This document shows positions 21,901 to 31,457 of a DNA stretch of 46,384 bases, one piece after another. Location: contig NZ_MDTU01000002.1 of the NCBI RefSeq assembly GCF_001720395.1, positions 112,253-158,636 on the forward strand, written 5' to 3'. Source of the stretch: Piscirickettsia litoralis. GTDB lineage: Bacteria > Pseudomonadota > Gammaproteobacteria > Piscirickettsiales > Piscirickettsiaceae. Position numbers and translations under genes: made by a program. Each line of letters starts with the position of its first letter. The first letter of the stretch is position 1. The notes beneath the pieces are model-generated. The model searched no databases, was not told where the DNA came from, and saw nothing but the letters and a program-made list of their open reading frames with translations.

Positions 21901-22279
21901 AGTACACCAGCTCCAATGAAAACTCTTTTTTCTTTGGCACACCTTCAGCGCTAAACACAGTGTTCTTTTCATCCACCGATTTAATAAAAAACTCGCCCAA
22001 GCTGTCACCCGTGCCTTCTACCAGTAAAAGCGGCTTGCCTGATTTTGCCATCGTTCGCATGTGTTTAATTTGCTCCAAGCCCCCTCTAAAATGAGGATAA
22101 ACCACACCAGAAAGAGAAAGAGTCTCAGCGCCTGCAGAAATAAACTGAGCACGATCTTTTTTCTTCAAGCGTTTTAGCGTTGCAATATTCACAGTTAATT
22201 TATGTGAGAGTTCTTGAAATGCAGCGGTGTCCAAGCTGAACCTAAAATCACCCAGCCCGAGCATTCTATGCTGGGTCAT
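21887..22279 (-). CDS. U: Tail protein U (P2 gpU-like)
   Basis: A 130-aa protein with the P2 gpU pattern: MLGLGDFRFSLDTAAFQEL at the start, then GVVYPHFRGGLEQIKHMRTM and KPLLLVEGTG near residues 80-90. It caps or terminates the tail. The start overlaps T by 14 bp and the end overlaps X. Confidence 0.88.
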   Translation of the reverse strand: MTQHRMLGLGDFRFSLDTAAFQELSHKLTVNIATLKRLKKKDRAQFISAGAETLSLSGVVYPHFRGGLEQIKHMRTMAKSGKPLLLVEGTGDSLGEFFIKSVDEKNTVFSAEGVPKKKEFSLELVYCGDL

Positions 22280-24503
22280 ATAAAGCGCCTCGATTGTTGA
22301 CTGTAGTTAAGCTATTTCTCACTTTTTCACCAACCAGTTCTGACAGTTTATTTTCGTCATAACTCTTATCTGCCGAAATACTAATATTAATCGGCGCGTT
22401 AATTTTAGTTGCACCTCCGCGTTGATAAATCGTCTGGCGGCGCTGCTCTGTTTTATTTTCATAATGGTTAACTCGCTGCACCGCTTGCTTCGATCGCTCG
22501 ACGGCATCTTGCGCTTTTTGATTCACATTAACCGTTGCCTCATCACCCCCAAACAAAAAATCCCAAGCTTTACCTAGTGTATTTTTAATCGTTTCAATCG
22601 GGCTTAAAATCGCGCTTTTGATAAAGTCATAGGCACCGCTAAAGATGCTTTTAATCCCGTCCCATAGTCCTGAAAAAAAGCCCTTAATCGGCTCCCAATA
22701 GGCATAAATTAAAGTGGCTGCTGTTGCAATTCCGGCAATAGCCAAACCAATCGGGTTTGCAATCAAGGCCATCGTTAAAAATCGAAGGGCCGTCGTCACC
22801 ACAGGGATGACCTTACTCATGATTCCAAAGACTTTAATCCCGGCCGTCCAAACACTCACTACAGCACCCCCGACCAATTTGGTGGTGATTGCCGCCGCCG
22901 TCAGTCCCATTAATCCCAAAACAACATATTTAAGCGACGCTCTAAAGACAGGGCTTTCATCGATCCACTGCACAATGGGATTAATAAACTCACCGATTGC
23001 TTTTATTGCTTCATTAAGCGGTGGTAAAAAAACATTGCCGAGTACAATGCCGAGACGTGCCATTTGGTTATTGAATGTAATTAAATTATTCGCGGTGGTT
23101 TTCTTACGTGTCTGATATTCAAGCTCCATTGAATTCGCATAAGCAGTCGCATCACCACTCATTTTAAAAGCATCACCGAGTAAGTTAATTCGATCAACTA
23201 AAGGGGCCACTGCCGAGATGGATTCAGCTCCAAATAACTTATTAGCAATAGAGAGCTGTTCTTCCCTATCGACATCACGAATTGCATCAACAACACTTTT
23301 AATCGCGCCTTCGGCATCTTCCTGCATATGAGAAGCAAGGTCTTCGCCGTTCATTCCTAGCTGACTTAATGCCTCGGCTTGTGGACCAGACAACGCACTA
23401 CCCTTAGTCAATGCCAACAAGAAATTTTTCATCGATGTACTGGCCATCTCCATATTCGGAGCGGCCGCATTAAAAGCGGCGGATAACCCAGCGACTTGAT
23501 TGGCATTCAATCCGGCTGCTTGTGCTAGAGCGCCTTGCCGTTCGATCATTCGCGCGACATCTTTGGCATTGGTTGTCATTTTATTCGACAGATAATTCAC
23601 CGCATCAGCCATGTTAATTACTTCATTACGACTTAACCCCATTTTTGCCCGCCAGCTCGCCATAATCTCACCGGCACGACCGGCTTCGATATCAAACGCA
23701 ACACCCATTTTCGCCGCCGTTTTTGCAAAATCGAGTAAGTCATTTTTAGCAATGCCGGACTGTGCAGCAGCTGTCACAATCTCACCAATGCCTGAAGCGG
23801 TCACCGGGATTTTTTGTGACATCTCTAAAATAGAATTGCTCATCGCTTTAAATTCTGGCGTTGACAAATTAGCGACTTTATTGACATCAGCCATCACTGA
23901 TTCAAACTGAATCGCCGCACGAATGGGCTGTGCTAATGCAACTGCCGACCCTGCCAATGCAACCCCCTGCATCAAGGTATCTCTCGGACTCACATGAGAC
24001 TGACGAATCCGATTTAAGATATTTTCATGACGTTGCACGCGCTGTAATTTGCGATCATATTTTGCTGTTTCTGCGGTTAACTTTCTAAAATCTGCGGTTA
24101 AGTTCTTTGTAGAGATGCCTGCTTCATTTAAACTTCGGCGCACTTTTTCTAATTTTATCGCTTGCTGGCCATGTGCCGTTTTTAATCGCATCGCCTCTTT
24201 ACGTGCCAACTCAAACGATTGAGTAAGTTTTTTTGAGGGCTTTGTCGTCGCAGAAATTTTATACGCTAATTCTCGAACGCGCCGGGTTTCTTCTTGAAAT
24301 GCCAGCGCAGTTTCTTTAGTCTTATCTTTCAAGTTTTTAAACTGAGCGACATCTTTCTCAGTTTGTTTGAGACTTTTGAGTTTATCTCGTACAGCAAAAA
24401 AGTCCTTAGCTAAGAGGCGATTTTCGCCTCTTACTTTTTTTATCGGCTGAGTGTATTTATCGACGGCCTGTAATATAAATGACAGGTTAATTTTTTCAGA
24501 CAT
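22266..24503 (-). CDS. T: Tape measure protein (gpT-like)
   Basis: A 745-aa protein that sets tail length. An N-terminal coiled coil (about residues 25-165) leads into the PhageMin_Tail domain (about 190-400; SVMADVNKVANLSTPEFKAM and VTAAAQSGI). Hydrophobic helices follow at about 525-610 (VVLGLMGLTAAAITTKLVGG and MALIANPIGLAIAGIATAAT). The C-terminal region is charged. It comes after the E/E' chaperone genes, as expected. Confidence 0.92.
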   Translation of the reverse strand: MSEKINLSFILQAVDKYTQPIKKVRGENRLLAKDFFAVRDKLKSLKQTEKDVAQFKNLKDKTKETALAFQEETRRVRELAYKISATTKPSKKLTQSFELARKEAMRLKTAHGQQAIKLEKVRRSLNEAGISTKNLTADFRKLTAETAKYDRKLQRVQRHENILNRIRQSHVSPRDTLMQGVALAGSAVALAQPIRAAIQFESVMADVNKVANLSTPEFKAMSNSILEMSQKIPVTASGIGEIVTAAAQSGIAKNDLLDFAKTAAKMGVAFDIEAGRAGEIMASWRAKMGLSRNEVINMADAVNYLSNKMTTNAKDVARMIERQGALAQAAGLNANQVAGLSAAFNAAAPNMEMASTSMKNFLLALTKGSALSGPQAEALSQLGMNGEDLASHMQEDAEGAIKSVVDAIRDVDREEQLSIANKLFGAESISAVAPLVDRINLLGDAFKMSGDATAYANSMELEYQTRKKTTANNLITFNNQMARLGIVLGNVFLPPLNEAIKAIGEFINPIVQWIDESPVFRASLKYVVLGLMGLTAAAITTKLVGGAVVSVWTAGIKVFGIMSKVIPVVTTALRFLTMALIANPIGLAIAGIATAATLIYAYWEPIKGFFSGLWDGIKSIFSGAYDFIKSAILSPIETIKNTLGKAWDFLFGGDEATVNVNQKAQDAVERSKQAVQRVNHYENKTEQRRQTIYQRGGATKINAPINISISADKSYDENKLSELVGEKVRNSLTTVNNRGALYDPA

Positions 24504-24505
24504 AA

Positions 24506-24670
24506 TTAAATTACCGAATGTGCAGATTCAAAGCGCTGCATCGCCAAGTCATGAAAAAGCAGAAGATCGTCGAGTGTCATCGCTGCCATTTCACTCAATG
24601 ACCAATGGTTAATAAAAGCAAGATCAGCAAAGACTTCATCTATGTCGTTACAGAGAAGTTCTTTCCTGCT
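24506..24670 (-). CDS. E' extension of the tail assembly chaperone (-1 frameshift)
   Basis: This ORF has no start of its own and is read after a -1 slip at TTTTTTA (24676-24670) near the end of E. The extension begins SRKELLCNDIDEVFADLAF and includes INHWSLSEMAAMTLDDLLLF, like the W-P-x-E-x-x-x-L pattern of P2 E'. It ends TAA at 24506, 2 bp before the T start. E plus E' gives the long chaperone that acts with gpT in tail assembly. This extension is usually missed in gene calls. Confidence 0.8.
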   Translation of the reverse strand, partial: SRKELLCNDIDEVFADLAFINHWSLSEMAAMTLDDLLLFHDLAMQRFESAHSVI

Positions 24671-24915
24671 AAAAAAAGGACAATTTGATTCATCAATTGA
24701 GTAGCATCCGATAGTGACAACTCATCAAATAACTCTCCTGTGATTGTTGGTGTTGTAATACGGGGAAGTAACATTTTAGTATGGTTATAATCTTGCATCA
24801 TCAACTCAGCATTTTTAAGACCACGCATCTCACCTGCTTTCGGCTCACGTAGCTCAATTTTATCAATCGTGTGGTCACCTGATTGCAGTGGTTTTTCTAA
24901 AGTAATGGTTGGCAT
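24640..24915 (-). CDS. E: Tail assembly chaperone E (P2 gpE-like)
   Basis: A 91-aa protein that begins TITLEKPLQSGDHTIDKIEL and includes LREPKAGEMRGL, the gpE pattern. It ends MNQIVLFLAGKNF just after the slip site, so both E and E+E' would be made. Gene order FII, E, E', T is as in P2. Confidence 0.88.
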   Translation of the reverse strand: MPTITLEKPLQSGDHTIDKIELREPKAGEMRGLKNAELMMQDYNHTKMLLPRITTPTITGELFDELSLSDATQLMNQIVLFLAGKNFSVTT

Positions 24916-24924
24916 GATTCTCTC

Positions 24925-25425
24925 CTACAGCCCCAAATGATTGCGTTGTTCTTCGAGTTGATCCACACCGTCGATTTTGCGAATCATATTTAAAACATCA
25001 ACCTCAATGAGGTCTTCATTGTTAATACTGACCTTGCAATACGTCAGAGTAATATCCCCTTTCAACTCTGAGACTTCTCCCGATTTAATCGACCCGGGGT
25101 CCACTTTTTTAATTAAGCCACGCATCACCACTTCCATCGATTGAGCGCCATTAGGGCCGCTTAACGTGCCTTTAAAACGGAGCAAAGTGTCCCATTTACC
25201 GAACATTTTAAAAGTCTTCGGCACGAACTCGTTGAGGGTAAATGCCGCCTCCATTTTTTCCATGCCGAGATCAATCGGAACCGAACTATCCATCCCTCCA
25301 GCGCGATGATCCTCGGTATTAATCTCAAAACTGGGTAGCGTGACCTCAGTGGCGAGGCCCGCCCAGGATTCACCATCTAAAAACAGGTGAAAGTTCTTTA
25401 AAACTTTAGGTAATGCTGTAGCCAT
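24925..25425 (-). CDS. FII: Major tail tube protein (P2 FII-like)
   Basis: A 166-aa protein: LPKVLKNFHLFLDGESWAGL at the start, then EVTLPSFEINTEDHRAGGM and DLGMEKMEAAFTLNEF. These are the typical tube-protein strands, with a C-terminus that reads VDVLNMIRKIDGVDQLEEQR. It polymerises inside the sheath. It overlaps the FI stop by one base. Confidence 0.93.
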   Translation of the reverse strand: MATALPKVLKNFHLFLDGESWAGLATEVTLPSFEINTEDHRAGGMDSSVPIDLGMEKMEAAFTLNEFVPKTFKMFGKWDTLLRFKGTLSGPNGAQSMEVVMRGLIKKVDPGSIKSGEVSELKGDITLTYCKVSINNEDLIEVDVLNMIRKIDGVDQLEEQRNHLGL

Positions 25426-26594
25426 TATGAATCTCCCGATAAGACATTTTTAAAGTAGGCATCAGACAATTTAGATTGAAAAACGATATGCTCTGCAGGG
25501 GTCGGCGGTGTGAAATCAAAATTAAAATAGGCGATCCCCTCTTTTAACTTATCGGCCGTATTGAGATCAGGATCGGCCCAACAGTTCCCCCCTAAAATTG
25601 CACCAATCGTTGTTAAATGACGCAGATAATTATTAACGCCCTCAATCACATCTTCAAAATAAGTCGCGGTCAAATTACGATCCACCGCCCACAAATGCGC
25701 TCGCTTCAGCGAATCATTAATTAAATCGGCAGTTCTCACCACATTAATAAAGACCCATTTTGTATCGTTTGTCGTCGTGCGGTTGCCCCACAAGCGATAC
25801 CCCTCATCATGAATCACGGTAGTGATATGATTTTCATTGAGCAGATTTGAAGTGGAGTTGAGATCACCTAGCTCATGGTCAATCGGTAACGATGTGCCAA
25901 GGATATTTAAAATTTGCTGATTCGAGGGTGACCACCAGAAGCCTTTTTCATAATCAATTTTAGCGATTAACCCCGCTGTTACACTGGATAAAGGTGAAAC
26001 CTCTTCAGCCGATATGTTGCGATTATAAACACGCACCCCCGGATACAATACCATCGTGCGTTTATCCGCAAACTCTTTGCGATAAGTGATTGCATCGCCC
26101 GGAGCGCCTTCTGAACAATCCACTAAAGCCACCGCTTTTAATTGTTTTGAAATGGGTTCCAAGGCTTTGGCCACCGTTTTTTCATGAGTAAATCCAGGCG
26201 CTAATACAATTCGAGGCTTTACATGACAAACTGCATCGCAGTTTAATAAGGTTTGAATCCCAGAGCGATTCCCCTCTGCATCCGTCCCGCCGATCACGTT
26301 CACCAGTGTCGCTGCATCATCCGCACCTTCATCGACACGAACCACCACCACCGATGCCCCCACCTGATCAAAAATCACCTGCAAAGCTAAAGGCAAAGTT
26401 CCTTGAGTACCCAGCTTCGCCGCTTTGATTCGACTTCCTGAGATTAAGACCGGCGTATCTACCGGAAAATCTTCAGCCTTTGCTTCGGGTGCCGTACCAA
26501 CAATAGCAATGACAGAACTTTTAATCGTTTTTATCGGACGAACACCATCGTCCACTTCTTGCACTTCAACACCATGCAAAAATTGCGTTGTCAT
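25425..26594 (-). CDS. FI: Contractile tail sheath protein (P2 FI-like)
   Basis: The ATG at 26594 (MTTQFLHGVEVQEVDDG) has AGGTGG upstream and is preferred to one three codons earlier. The 389-aa sheath protein includes VIAIVGTAPEAKAEDFPVDT, WWSPSNQQILNILGTSLPID and LWGNRTT, all typical of Tail_sheath_C. It makes the outer contractile tube, showing a myovirus. Next to it lies the tube gene FII. Confidence 0.93.
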   Translation of the reverse strand: MTTQFLHGVEVQEVDDGVRPIKTIKSSVIAIVGTAPEAKAEDFPVDTPVLISGSRIKAAKLGTQGTLPLALQVIFDQVGASVVVVRVDEGADDAATLVNVIGGTDAEGNRSGIQTLLNCDAVCHVKPRIVLAPGFTHEKTVAKALEPISKQLKAVALVDCSEGAPGDAITYRKEFADKRTMVLYPGVRVYNRNISAEEVSPLSSVTAGLIAKIDYEKGFWWSPSNQQILNILGTSLPIDHELGDLNSTSNLLNENHITTVIHDEGYRLWGNRTTTNDTKWVFINVVRTADLINDSLKRAHLWAVDRNLTATYFEDVIEGVNNYLRHLTTIGAILGGNCWADPDLNTADKLKEGIAYFNFDFTPPTPAEHIVFQSKLSDAYFKNVLSGDS

Positions 26595-26632
26595 AATGAC
26601 CACCTTATTTTAGAAAATAAACGAAGGAGAGA

Positions 26633-27061
26633 TTAATTTTTAACTGCGTCGATCAGTTCGATGGGAGTCAAGTTTCGGCGTTGCTCTGTTTTAAAACCAC
26701 AGCGATTTAAAACTGCAGCGGCAAATTCAGCACATTGCCAGCCATTATGCTCAACTTGCTTTAACCCCACAGCAGCGAAGAGCGCGTCTACAATACTGTA
26801 TTTATCACCGAGATGATTAAATACAAACGCAAGCGCCGAGTTAGAAAAAGCGATGGGGGTTTTAATCCTCTCAAAATCCTCCGGCAATTTATCAATCGGC
26901 GTAATACGCACCCCTTTTAAAATCATCGCCTCCGCTACAAAAAACTGGCCACTCACATTGATAACAACACCGACATGAGAATATTCAGAGTGTGTTGCCC
27001 ATCGCACCAATGCCGAAGTGAGTCCTGAGCCACGATAAGCAATTAAATCACCTGATCTCAT
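26633..27061 (-). CDS. Permuted NlpC/P60-like (YiiX/C92) peptidase
   Basis: The ATG at 27061 (MRSGDLIAYRG) sits one base after the stop of the preceding gene; a longer start at 27145 is unlikely. The 142-aa protein has the C92/YiiX order: SHVGVVINV with H29 first, then a cysteine in WQCAEFAAAVLNR (C110). Such permuted papain-like enzymes cleave amide bonds, often in peptidoglycan or lipid-linked substrates. It lies between the fibre genes and FI, where P2 has no equivalent, so it could help penetrate the wall or act in lysis. No signal peptide. Confidence 0.65.
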   Translation of the reverse strand: MRSGDLIAYRGSGLTSALVRWATHSEYSHVGVVINVSGQFFVAEAMILKGVRITPIDKLPEDFERIKTPIAFSNSALAFVFNHLGDKYSIVDALFAAVGLKQVEHNGWQCAEFAAAVLNRCGFKTEQRRNLTPIELIDAVKN

Positions 27062-27062
27062 G

Positions 27063-27779
27063 TTATGCCCCGAAGCTAGCTGCAACGATTTGATCGATTT
27101 CATCTGCACGCGCAGGATCCAAAACATCCCAATCAATCGTATCAAAATCGACCGTTTGACCGGCTTTAATCAAGGCTTCGTAATAGCTGGCAAAATAATA
27201 AAGCTTTGAGGTTCGATTGATAATTTTGTCATAAAGCGCCTGCAGCTTTGCCTGAGTCATAAGCACCGCAGAATTATCATAAGTAATCCATTGCGTTTCA
27301 TTGCTAGCGTTTTGTTCTAACTGTGCAAAGCCAGAAATAGCTTCACTAATATTAAATTTAGCATGGCTATCCGCATCAAAGGTGGCACCCTCAACGGTAA
27401 TAGGCATCTCAATTTGGCGGTCACGTTCACGTTTCAAATTATAAATATTCAGCATCACTTGAGCCGCTTGCTTCTCTTCAGCCGTTAACCTTTCAGCCAA
27501 AGCGCCCTCTCGAATCACATATTTACCCGGATAGCCAATAACAAGCTGTTGCTCTGCACTTGATAGCTCTACCCAGGGTTGAGGAATAAACCGCGTGTCG
27601 GGGCGAAACGTGGGTTGTGGTAACTGTGCTGGTGGCGTATCCCCATAGGACTCATAATCAATTTCAATATCATCAATCGGAACTAAATCGCCATCGGATA
27701 TCGTCGGCAATTGAGCCACCTCATGCAAACTGATAATTTCACCGCTTAACGCATCATAGTGTGCTAAAAATTCTTCCAC
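27063..27779 (-). CDS. DUF4376-domain tail fibre accessory protein
   Basis: A GTG start at 27779 (VEEFLAHYDAL) lies one base after the fibre stop and fits the frame of coupled genes; earlier starts would overlap the fibre gene by about 100 bp. The protein has a DUF4376-like C-terminal region (about residues 125-225: FNISEAISGFAQLEQNA ... KLQALYDKIINRTSKLYYF). Family members are phage fibre-associated or fibre assembly proteins. It takes the position of P2 gpG. Confidence 0.65.
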   Translation of the reverse strand: MEEFLAHYDALSGEIISLHEVAQLPTISDGDLVPIDDIEIDYESYGDTPPAQLPQPTFRPDTRFIPQPWVELSSAEQQLVIGYPGKYVIREGALAERLTAEEKQAAQVMLNIYNLKRERDRQIEMPITVEGATFDADSHAKFNISEAISGFAQLEQNASNETQWITYDNSAVLMTQAKLQALYDKIINRTSKLYYFASYYEALIKAGQTVDFDTIDWDVLDPARADEIDQIVAASFGA

Positions 27780-27780
27780 C

Positions 27781-29424
27781 TTATCGCCCCTTTGCCACGT
27801 AAGTAAAGCCTGCGGCTTTTTTTGTTCCCGCACTGGCCCAATTAAACCGCACCTGAAAGCGCCCTTTTTCCGGATCGCCAACCAGCACAGGCCACATGTC
27901 GTTATTTAAATCAGATGTGGACTCGTATGAGGTTAATTCCACACTGTCACATTCATAATCAAAAGAAGTTGGAAAATTCACCCAGAAGGTATCTTCAGTC
28001 GTCGCTTCAATCGTTACCTTGCCACGTTGTTCTAATTGGCCGAGGCTACGATCATAAATATATTTTGTATCGCCCACTAATGAGCGTTCATTGACATCTG
28101 TGCGAATACAAACATCATTCCAATAACGGGCATGGCCAGCACAAGTGATATAGGCCGTCATATAATAAACGACTTCATCAACACCATCCTCCGCTGAAAC
28201 ATTAAAGGGATCCCAGTGGTAAGCATGGCCATATCCTTTGGCCATTGGCCCGCGATAATCATAAGCTCGAATATTGGTAACAATATCTCCGCTATTCGTC
28301 CTTTCACCGTGACTCCAAATAAGGTGCCCGGTCTCTACACCAAGCAAGCCGATAAACGTTGTCATATTACCGCTCATAAATTGATAATGAGCACCGCCAC
28401 CGGTGAGCGTAAAATTAATATTGGATTTTTCAGGGTTGCGCTTCACTGTGACTTTCATAAAACGCGGATTATTGTAAGTCAGAATGGTCATACCATTTCG
28501 ATTCCCCTCCGCATCAAAGCCGCCTAAGTACTCGCTCAATTTTTTTGTAATCTCATTGTGCTCAGGCTGAACAAACTCATAAGAAATGTCATGGCCGTGC
28601 GGATTATGGCCATGAAAATATTCATCACCCGATTTTTCAGAGAAAAGAGGATTCGGGTTGGCACAAACAAACGGGCCACCACGATTCAAAGATTTTAATA
28701 TTCTTGAGCCAATCCCTGAATCCACCCAATGATCCACATAGCCATTCGCCAGCCAAGGGGCCATGATGTAAACCGTAATTGGAGCTGTTGAGTCTTCTAT
28801 TGATAAAGCAAAACCAAGATCCCCGCCTGTCTTATGGACTTTTCCATGCTGGAACCATTTGATCGCCTTATTAAATTGCTCTTTAGGGATCTCTTCATGC
28901 TTCTCAGGCCAAGGATCATCATGAATTTTAATACTCGCATCACCCATAGTTTCGATGTACAAATAACATCCTTGCGAAATATAACTATCCCCACACACGA
29001 GCGCCGATTGATTAAGCGTCCAGTGATCTGTGCCCGCATCAAGAGTGACTTTAATTGCATAAGCCCCTTGCATCGCTCGATTTAGAAAATCTGTAGAAAT
29101 AAGCTTTGCGAGGCTTTCAACGACAGGGTTGCCATCCCAAACAGCCACCCGCTCAACTTTAGCGTTTCGACTCCCCCCGTTATAGTAATTAAAAAACTCC
29201 TCCGGCAGTAAACGCGCGCCCCAGTTATCAAACAATGAGTTGATAAAAAGATTCGTACTCCCCGCATGAGTTTTAACTGCCTCTTTAGTTTCTGCTAAAG
29301 TCTGATCAACGAAAGTGGTAATTTCAATTTTGTGATTTTTTATCTCCGCGACCAACGCATTACTACTATCAACAAGCGTTGAAACCTCGGTCTCTAAGCT
29401 CCCCACTTTATCTTCTATGCTCAT
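27781..29424 (-). CDS. Tail fibre protein, host-binding region
   Basis: A 547-aa protein. A coiled coil (residues 1-60) is followed by a beta-rich region with NLFINSLFDNWGARLLPEEF and lectin-like or galectin-like strands (GRVTIE-type and EVVYYMTAYITCAGHA segments). It probably binds the host receptor. The ATG overlaps the end of the gpH-N-like gene by 4 bp, so the fibre is split over two genes. It does not resemble enterobacterial fibre tips that I can recognise. Confidence 0.75.
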   Translation of the reverse strand: MSIEDKVGSLETEVSTLVDSSNALVAEIKNHKIEITTFVDQTLAETKEAVKTHAGSTNLFINSLFDNWGARLLPEEFFNYYNGGSRNAKVERVAVWDGNPVVESLAKLISTDFLNRAMQGAYAIKVTLDAGTDHWTLNQSALVCGDSYISQGCYLYIETMGDASIKIHDDPWPEKHEEIPKEQFNKAIKWFQHGKVHKTGGDLGFALSIEDSTAPITVYIMAPWLANGYVDHWVDSGIGSRILKSLNRGGPFVCANPNPLFSEKSGDEYFHGHNPHGHDISYEFVQPEHNEITKKLSEYLGGFDAEGNRNGMTILTYNNPRFMKVTVKRNPEKSNINFTLTGGGAHYQFMSGNMTTFIGLLGVETGHLIWSHGERTNSGDIVTNIRAYDYRGPMAKGYGHAYHWDPFNVSAEDGVDEVVYYMTAYITCAGHARYWNDVCIRTDVNERSLVGDTKYIYDRSLGQLEQRGKVTIEATTEDTFWVNFPTSFDYECDSVELTSYESTSDLNNDMWPVLVGDPEKGRFQVRFNWASAGTKKAAGFTYVAKGR

Positions 29425-29951
29425 GCGCCCTCCAGCGTTTTTTCAAAGTGAAACTGTCGTTGCAACATTTTTATAGTGATTGCTGCTAACTTTGTATGTG
29501 CGACGGCGGACTGAATTAAAGGCTCAGCTAACGATAAGTTTAAATTGTTGCCATCAACAGTGAAGGTAACGGAGTCATCCGGCAGACGGTCCAACACCAA
29601 ATCGAAGGACGTTAAAAAATCAATCCCTGCAGCTTTATAGCCGAGCGTTTTAACCGGGTCGCTGTATAAAGCCAGTAAAGTGCCATCGTTTAAAAAAACA
29701 CCCACCTCACGCACCCAAAACTCAATATCGCCAGTTAGTTTTGCCGTGAGCTGAATTTGTTTTGCGCCTTGGCGCTCCCCCCCTGCAACCATAACGCGCT
29801 GTTTTTCAGATTGCAGTGCCGTTGCTGTATAGCTTGGTGCATAGCCGCCATCACCAAAAGCAATATGGCTAATTTCCGCTTCAAAGCCTAAATTATTGGC
29901 ATTAAAAACGGACTGAATGCCAATATCCGTTAATATCGTATTGATACTCAT
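29421..29951 (-). CDS. Tail fibre N-terminal/collar protein (gpH-N like)
   Basis: A 176-aa protein of the phage tail-collar fibre family: ISHIAFGDGGYAPSYTATAL followed by LTGDIEFWVREVGVFLNDG and TLLALYSDP. This is the N-terminal attachment domain of P2 gpH. Here it ends after a helical linker, and the receptor-binding part is the next gene. It overlaps I by 4 bp. Confidence 0.85.
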   Translation of the reverse strand: MSINTILTDIGIQSVFNANNLGFEAEISHIAFGDGGYAPSYTATALQSEKQRVMVAGGERQGAKQIQLTAKLTGDIEFWVREVGVFLNDGTLLALYSDPVKTLGYKAAGIDFLTSFDLVLDRLPDDSVTFTVDGNNLNLSLAEPLIQSAVAHTKLAAITIKMLQRQFHFEKTLEGA

Positions 29952-30589
29952 GCCGTCTCCATTGTTATTTTTCTAATCATCGTGGTGTGAACTCTCCCTG
30001 CAGCAGCAGGCAATTGTGCGTTGATACGGGGTATTGAATAACTGCTGATCATTGTGTGTTTTTGCATGTGGGTGGTGTGCAGTGCGCTTGCGCTGGTCAG
30101 CGTATTTTCAAAACCCACCGCCAACTGGAATGAATAATCACTACGCAAATTTTTTGCATTCTCGATCGCTCGGTTTACATAGCTATATAATTCCGGACTG
30201 AGAAACGTCTCACCTTGAGCGAGGTTTTCTTTCACATAAGCGGTCACTGTAAAGGTATACGGCTCGCCACGCGGTTCTTTTTGATGCCATGACTCTACTT
30301 CGGCATTAATTTTTAAGTTTTCTAAAGCGAGTTTTACGGCGGCAGGCGTGCCTTTAATTTGATGCAGCCTGACCGCATTGGCCACGACATTTCTGCGAAC
30401 CTCCAACGGCCAACGACCATCCCAATCATCCACGGATAACGTCCATGCCAAATAAGGCAAGAAGGCTTCAGCACATTTTTCAGCGCTCCATAAATTCCCA
30501 ACCGGAGGCAGTTGAGAAAATTTTTTCTCAACCAACTCATCAAAGGCCACCTCTAGCGCTGTCGCATTTTTAGGGAGAATACTAGGCAT
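29948..30589 (-). CDS. I: Baseplate protein I (P2 gpI-like)
   Basis: A 213-aa protein with the gpI pattern: LPKNATALEVAFDELVEKK and FLPYLAWTLSVDDWDGRWPL, then VRLHQIKGTPAAVKLALENL. It forms part of the baseplate wedge. The C-terminal 40 residues are less conserved. Its start overlaps J by 8 bp. Confidence 0.9.
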   Translation of the reverse strand: MPSILPKNATALEVAFDELVEKKFSQLPPVGNLWSAEKCAEAFLPYLAWTLSVDDWDGRWPLEVRRNVVANAVRLHQIKGTPAAVKLALENLKINAEVESWHQKEPRGEPYTFTVTAYVKENLAQGETFLSPELYSYVNRAIENAKNLRSDYSFQLAVGFENTLTSASALHTTHMQKHTMISSYSIPRINAQLPAAAGRVHTTMIRKITMETA

Positions 30590-31457
30590 AAATAGGCTCT
30601 ATGGTAATGTCCGTGCAATACGGTGCTTGTAAATCAGTACATTCAATGTCAGCGTCTAACCCTTCTAGCTCAACGCGCTCCACCCCAGCAATGTGGATCC
30701 CCGAGTAAATTCCAGATAAAGCGACACGAAAGCCTAAGCGATGCGACTCTTTGGTGTATTTTTCAACATTACTCTGAATAAGATTTAAAACAGGGACAGG
30801 GTCCGGTCCTGCCATTAAATACACTTTGGCATGAATCGAGTAGGTCTTAATTTCTGCCGAATGCACTTCGATGTCATCGGTCATCGGTCGACGTTCTTCA
30901 GTATTCAAATACGTCGTTACCGCATTGAGTAACTCGCTTGATGCCGCACCATCACCCACACGTGAAAGCACAATCACTGAAACAATGCCGGGGTTTAGCT
31001 TATAGGCCCATGCATCTAACACATCCACATGCGAGTCCAGTGTATGAGAAATATACTGGCCACGAGGCCCTGCGGTTGAACGTCGCTCGTTAGAAAGCTG
31101 CACTCGCGTTCTTAATTCTTCATCACTTTCATAAACAGCAGGCGTTTCTTCAGTCGCAGCAATTAATGTTTTACGTTCGATATTAAAACTCGCCGCATGG
31201 TGATCTAAATTGGAATCCGTCGCAAAGGCAAGCATCGATTGTTTGAGCTGTTCATTTACACGATTACGCCATAAAAATTCTCGATAAGCACCAACCTCAA
31301 CCAATTTATAAAGTGGGTCAGACGCTAATAAACCCTCAGCATCAGGATATTTTACGATGAGCGCATCCAGCCATTGCTGTTTTAAAACCTCATAGCTTAA
31401 TTCTTCAACCGCAGACGGCGCGGGCAAATTATCCAGTGGGATCGCATTAAAGCTCAT
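30582..31457 (-). CDS. J: Baseplate wedge protein J (P2 gpJ-like)
   Basis: A 291-aa Baseplate_J protein: LYKLVEVGAYREFLWRNRVN and the LDAWAYKLNPGIVSVIVLSR core, then ERVELEGLDADIECTDLQAP. It links the wedge to the fibre genes. Start overlaps W by 4 bp. Confidence 0.92.
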   Translation of the reverse strand: MSFNAIPLDNLPAPSAVEELSYEVLKQQWLDALIVKYPDAEGLLASDPLYKLVEVGAYREFLWRNRVNEQLKQSMLAFATDSNLDHHAASFNIERKTLIAATEETPAVYESDEELRTRVQLSNERRSTAGPRGQYISHTLDSHVDVLDAWAYKLNPGIVSVIVLSRVGDGAASSELLNAVTTYLNTEERRPMTDDIEVHSAEIKTYSIHAKVYLMAGPDPVPVLNLIQSNVEKYTKESHRLGFRVALSGIYSGIHIAGVERVELEGLDADIECTDLQAPYCTDITIEPIYA

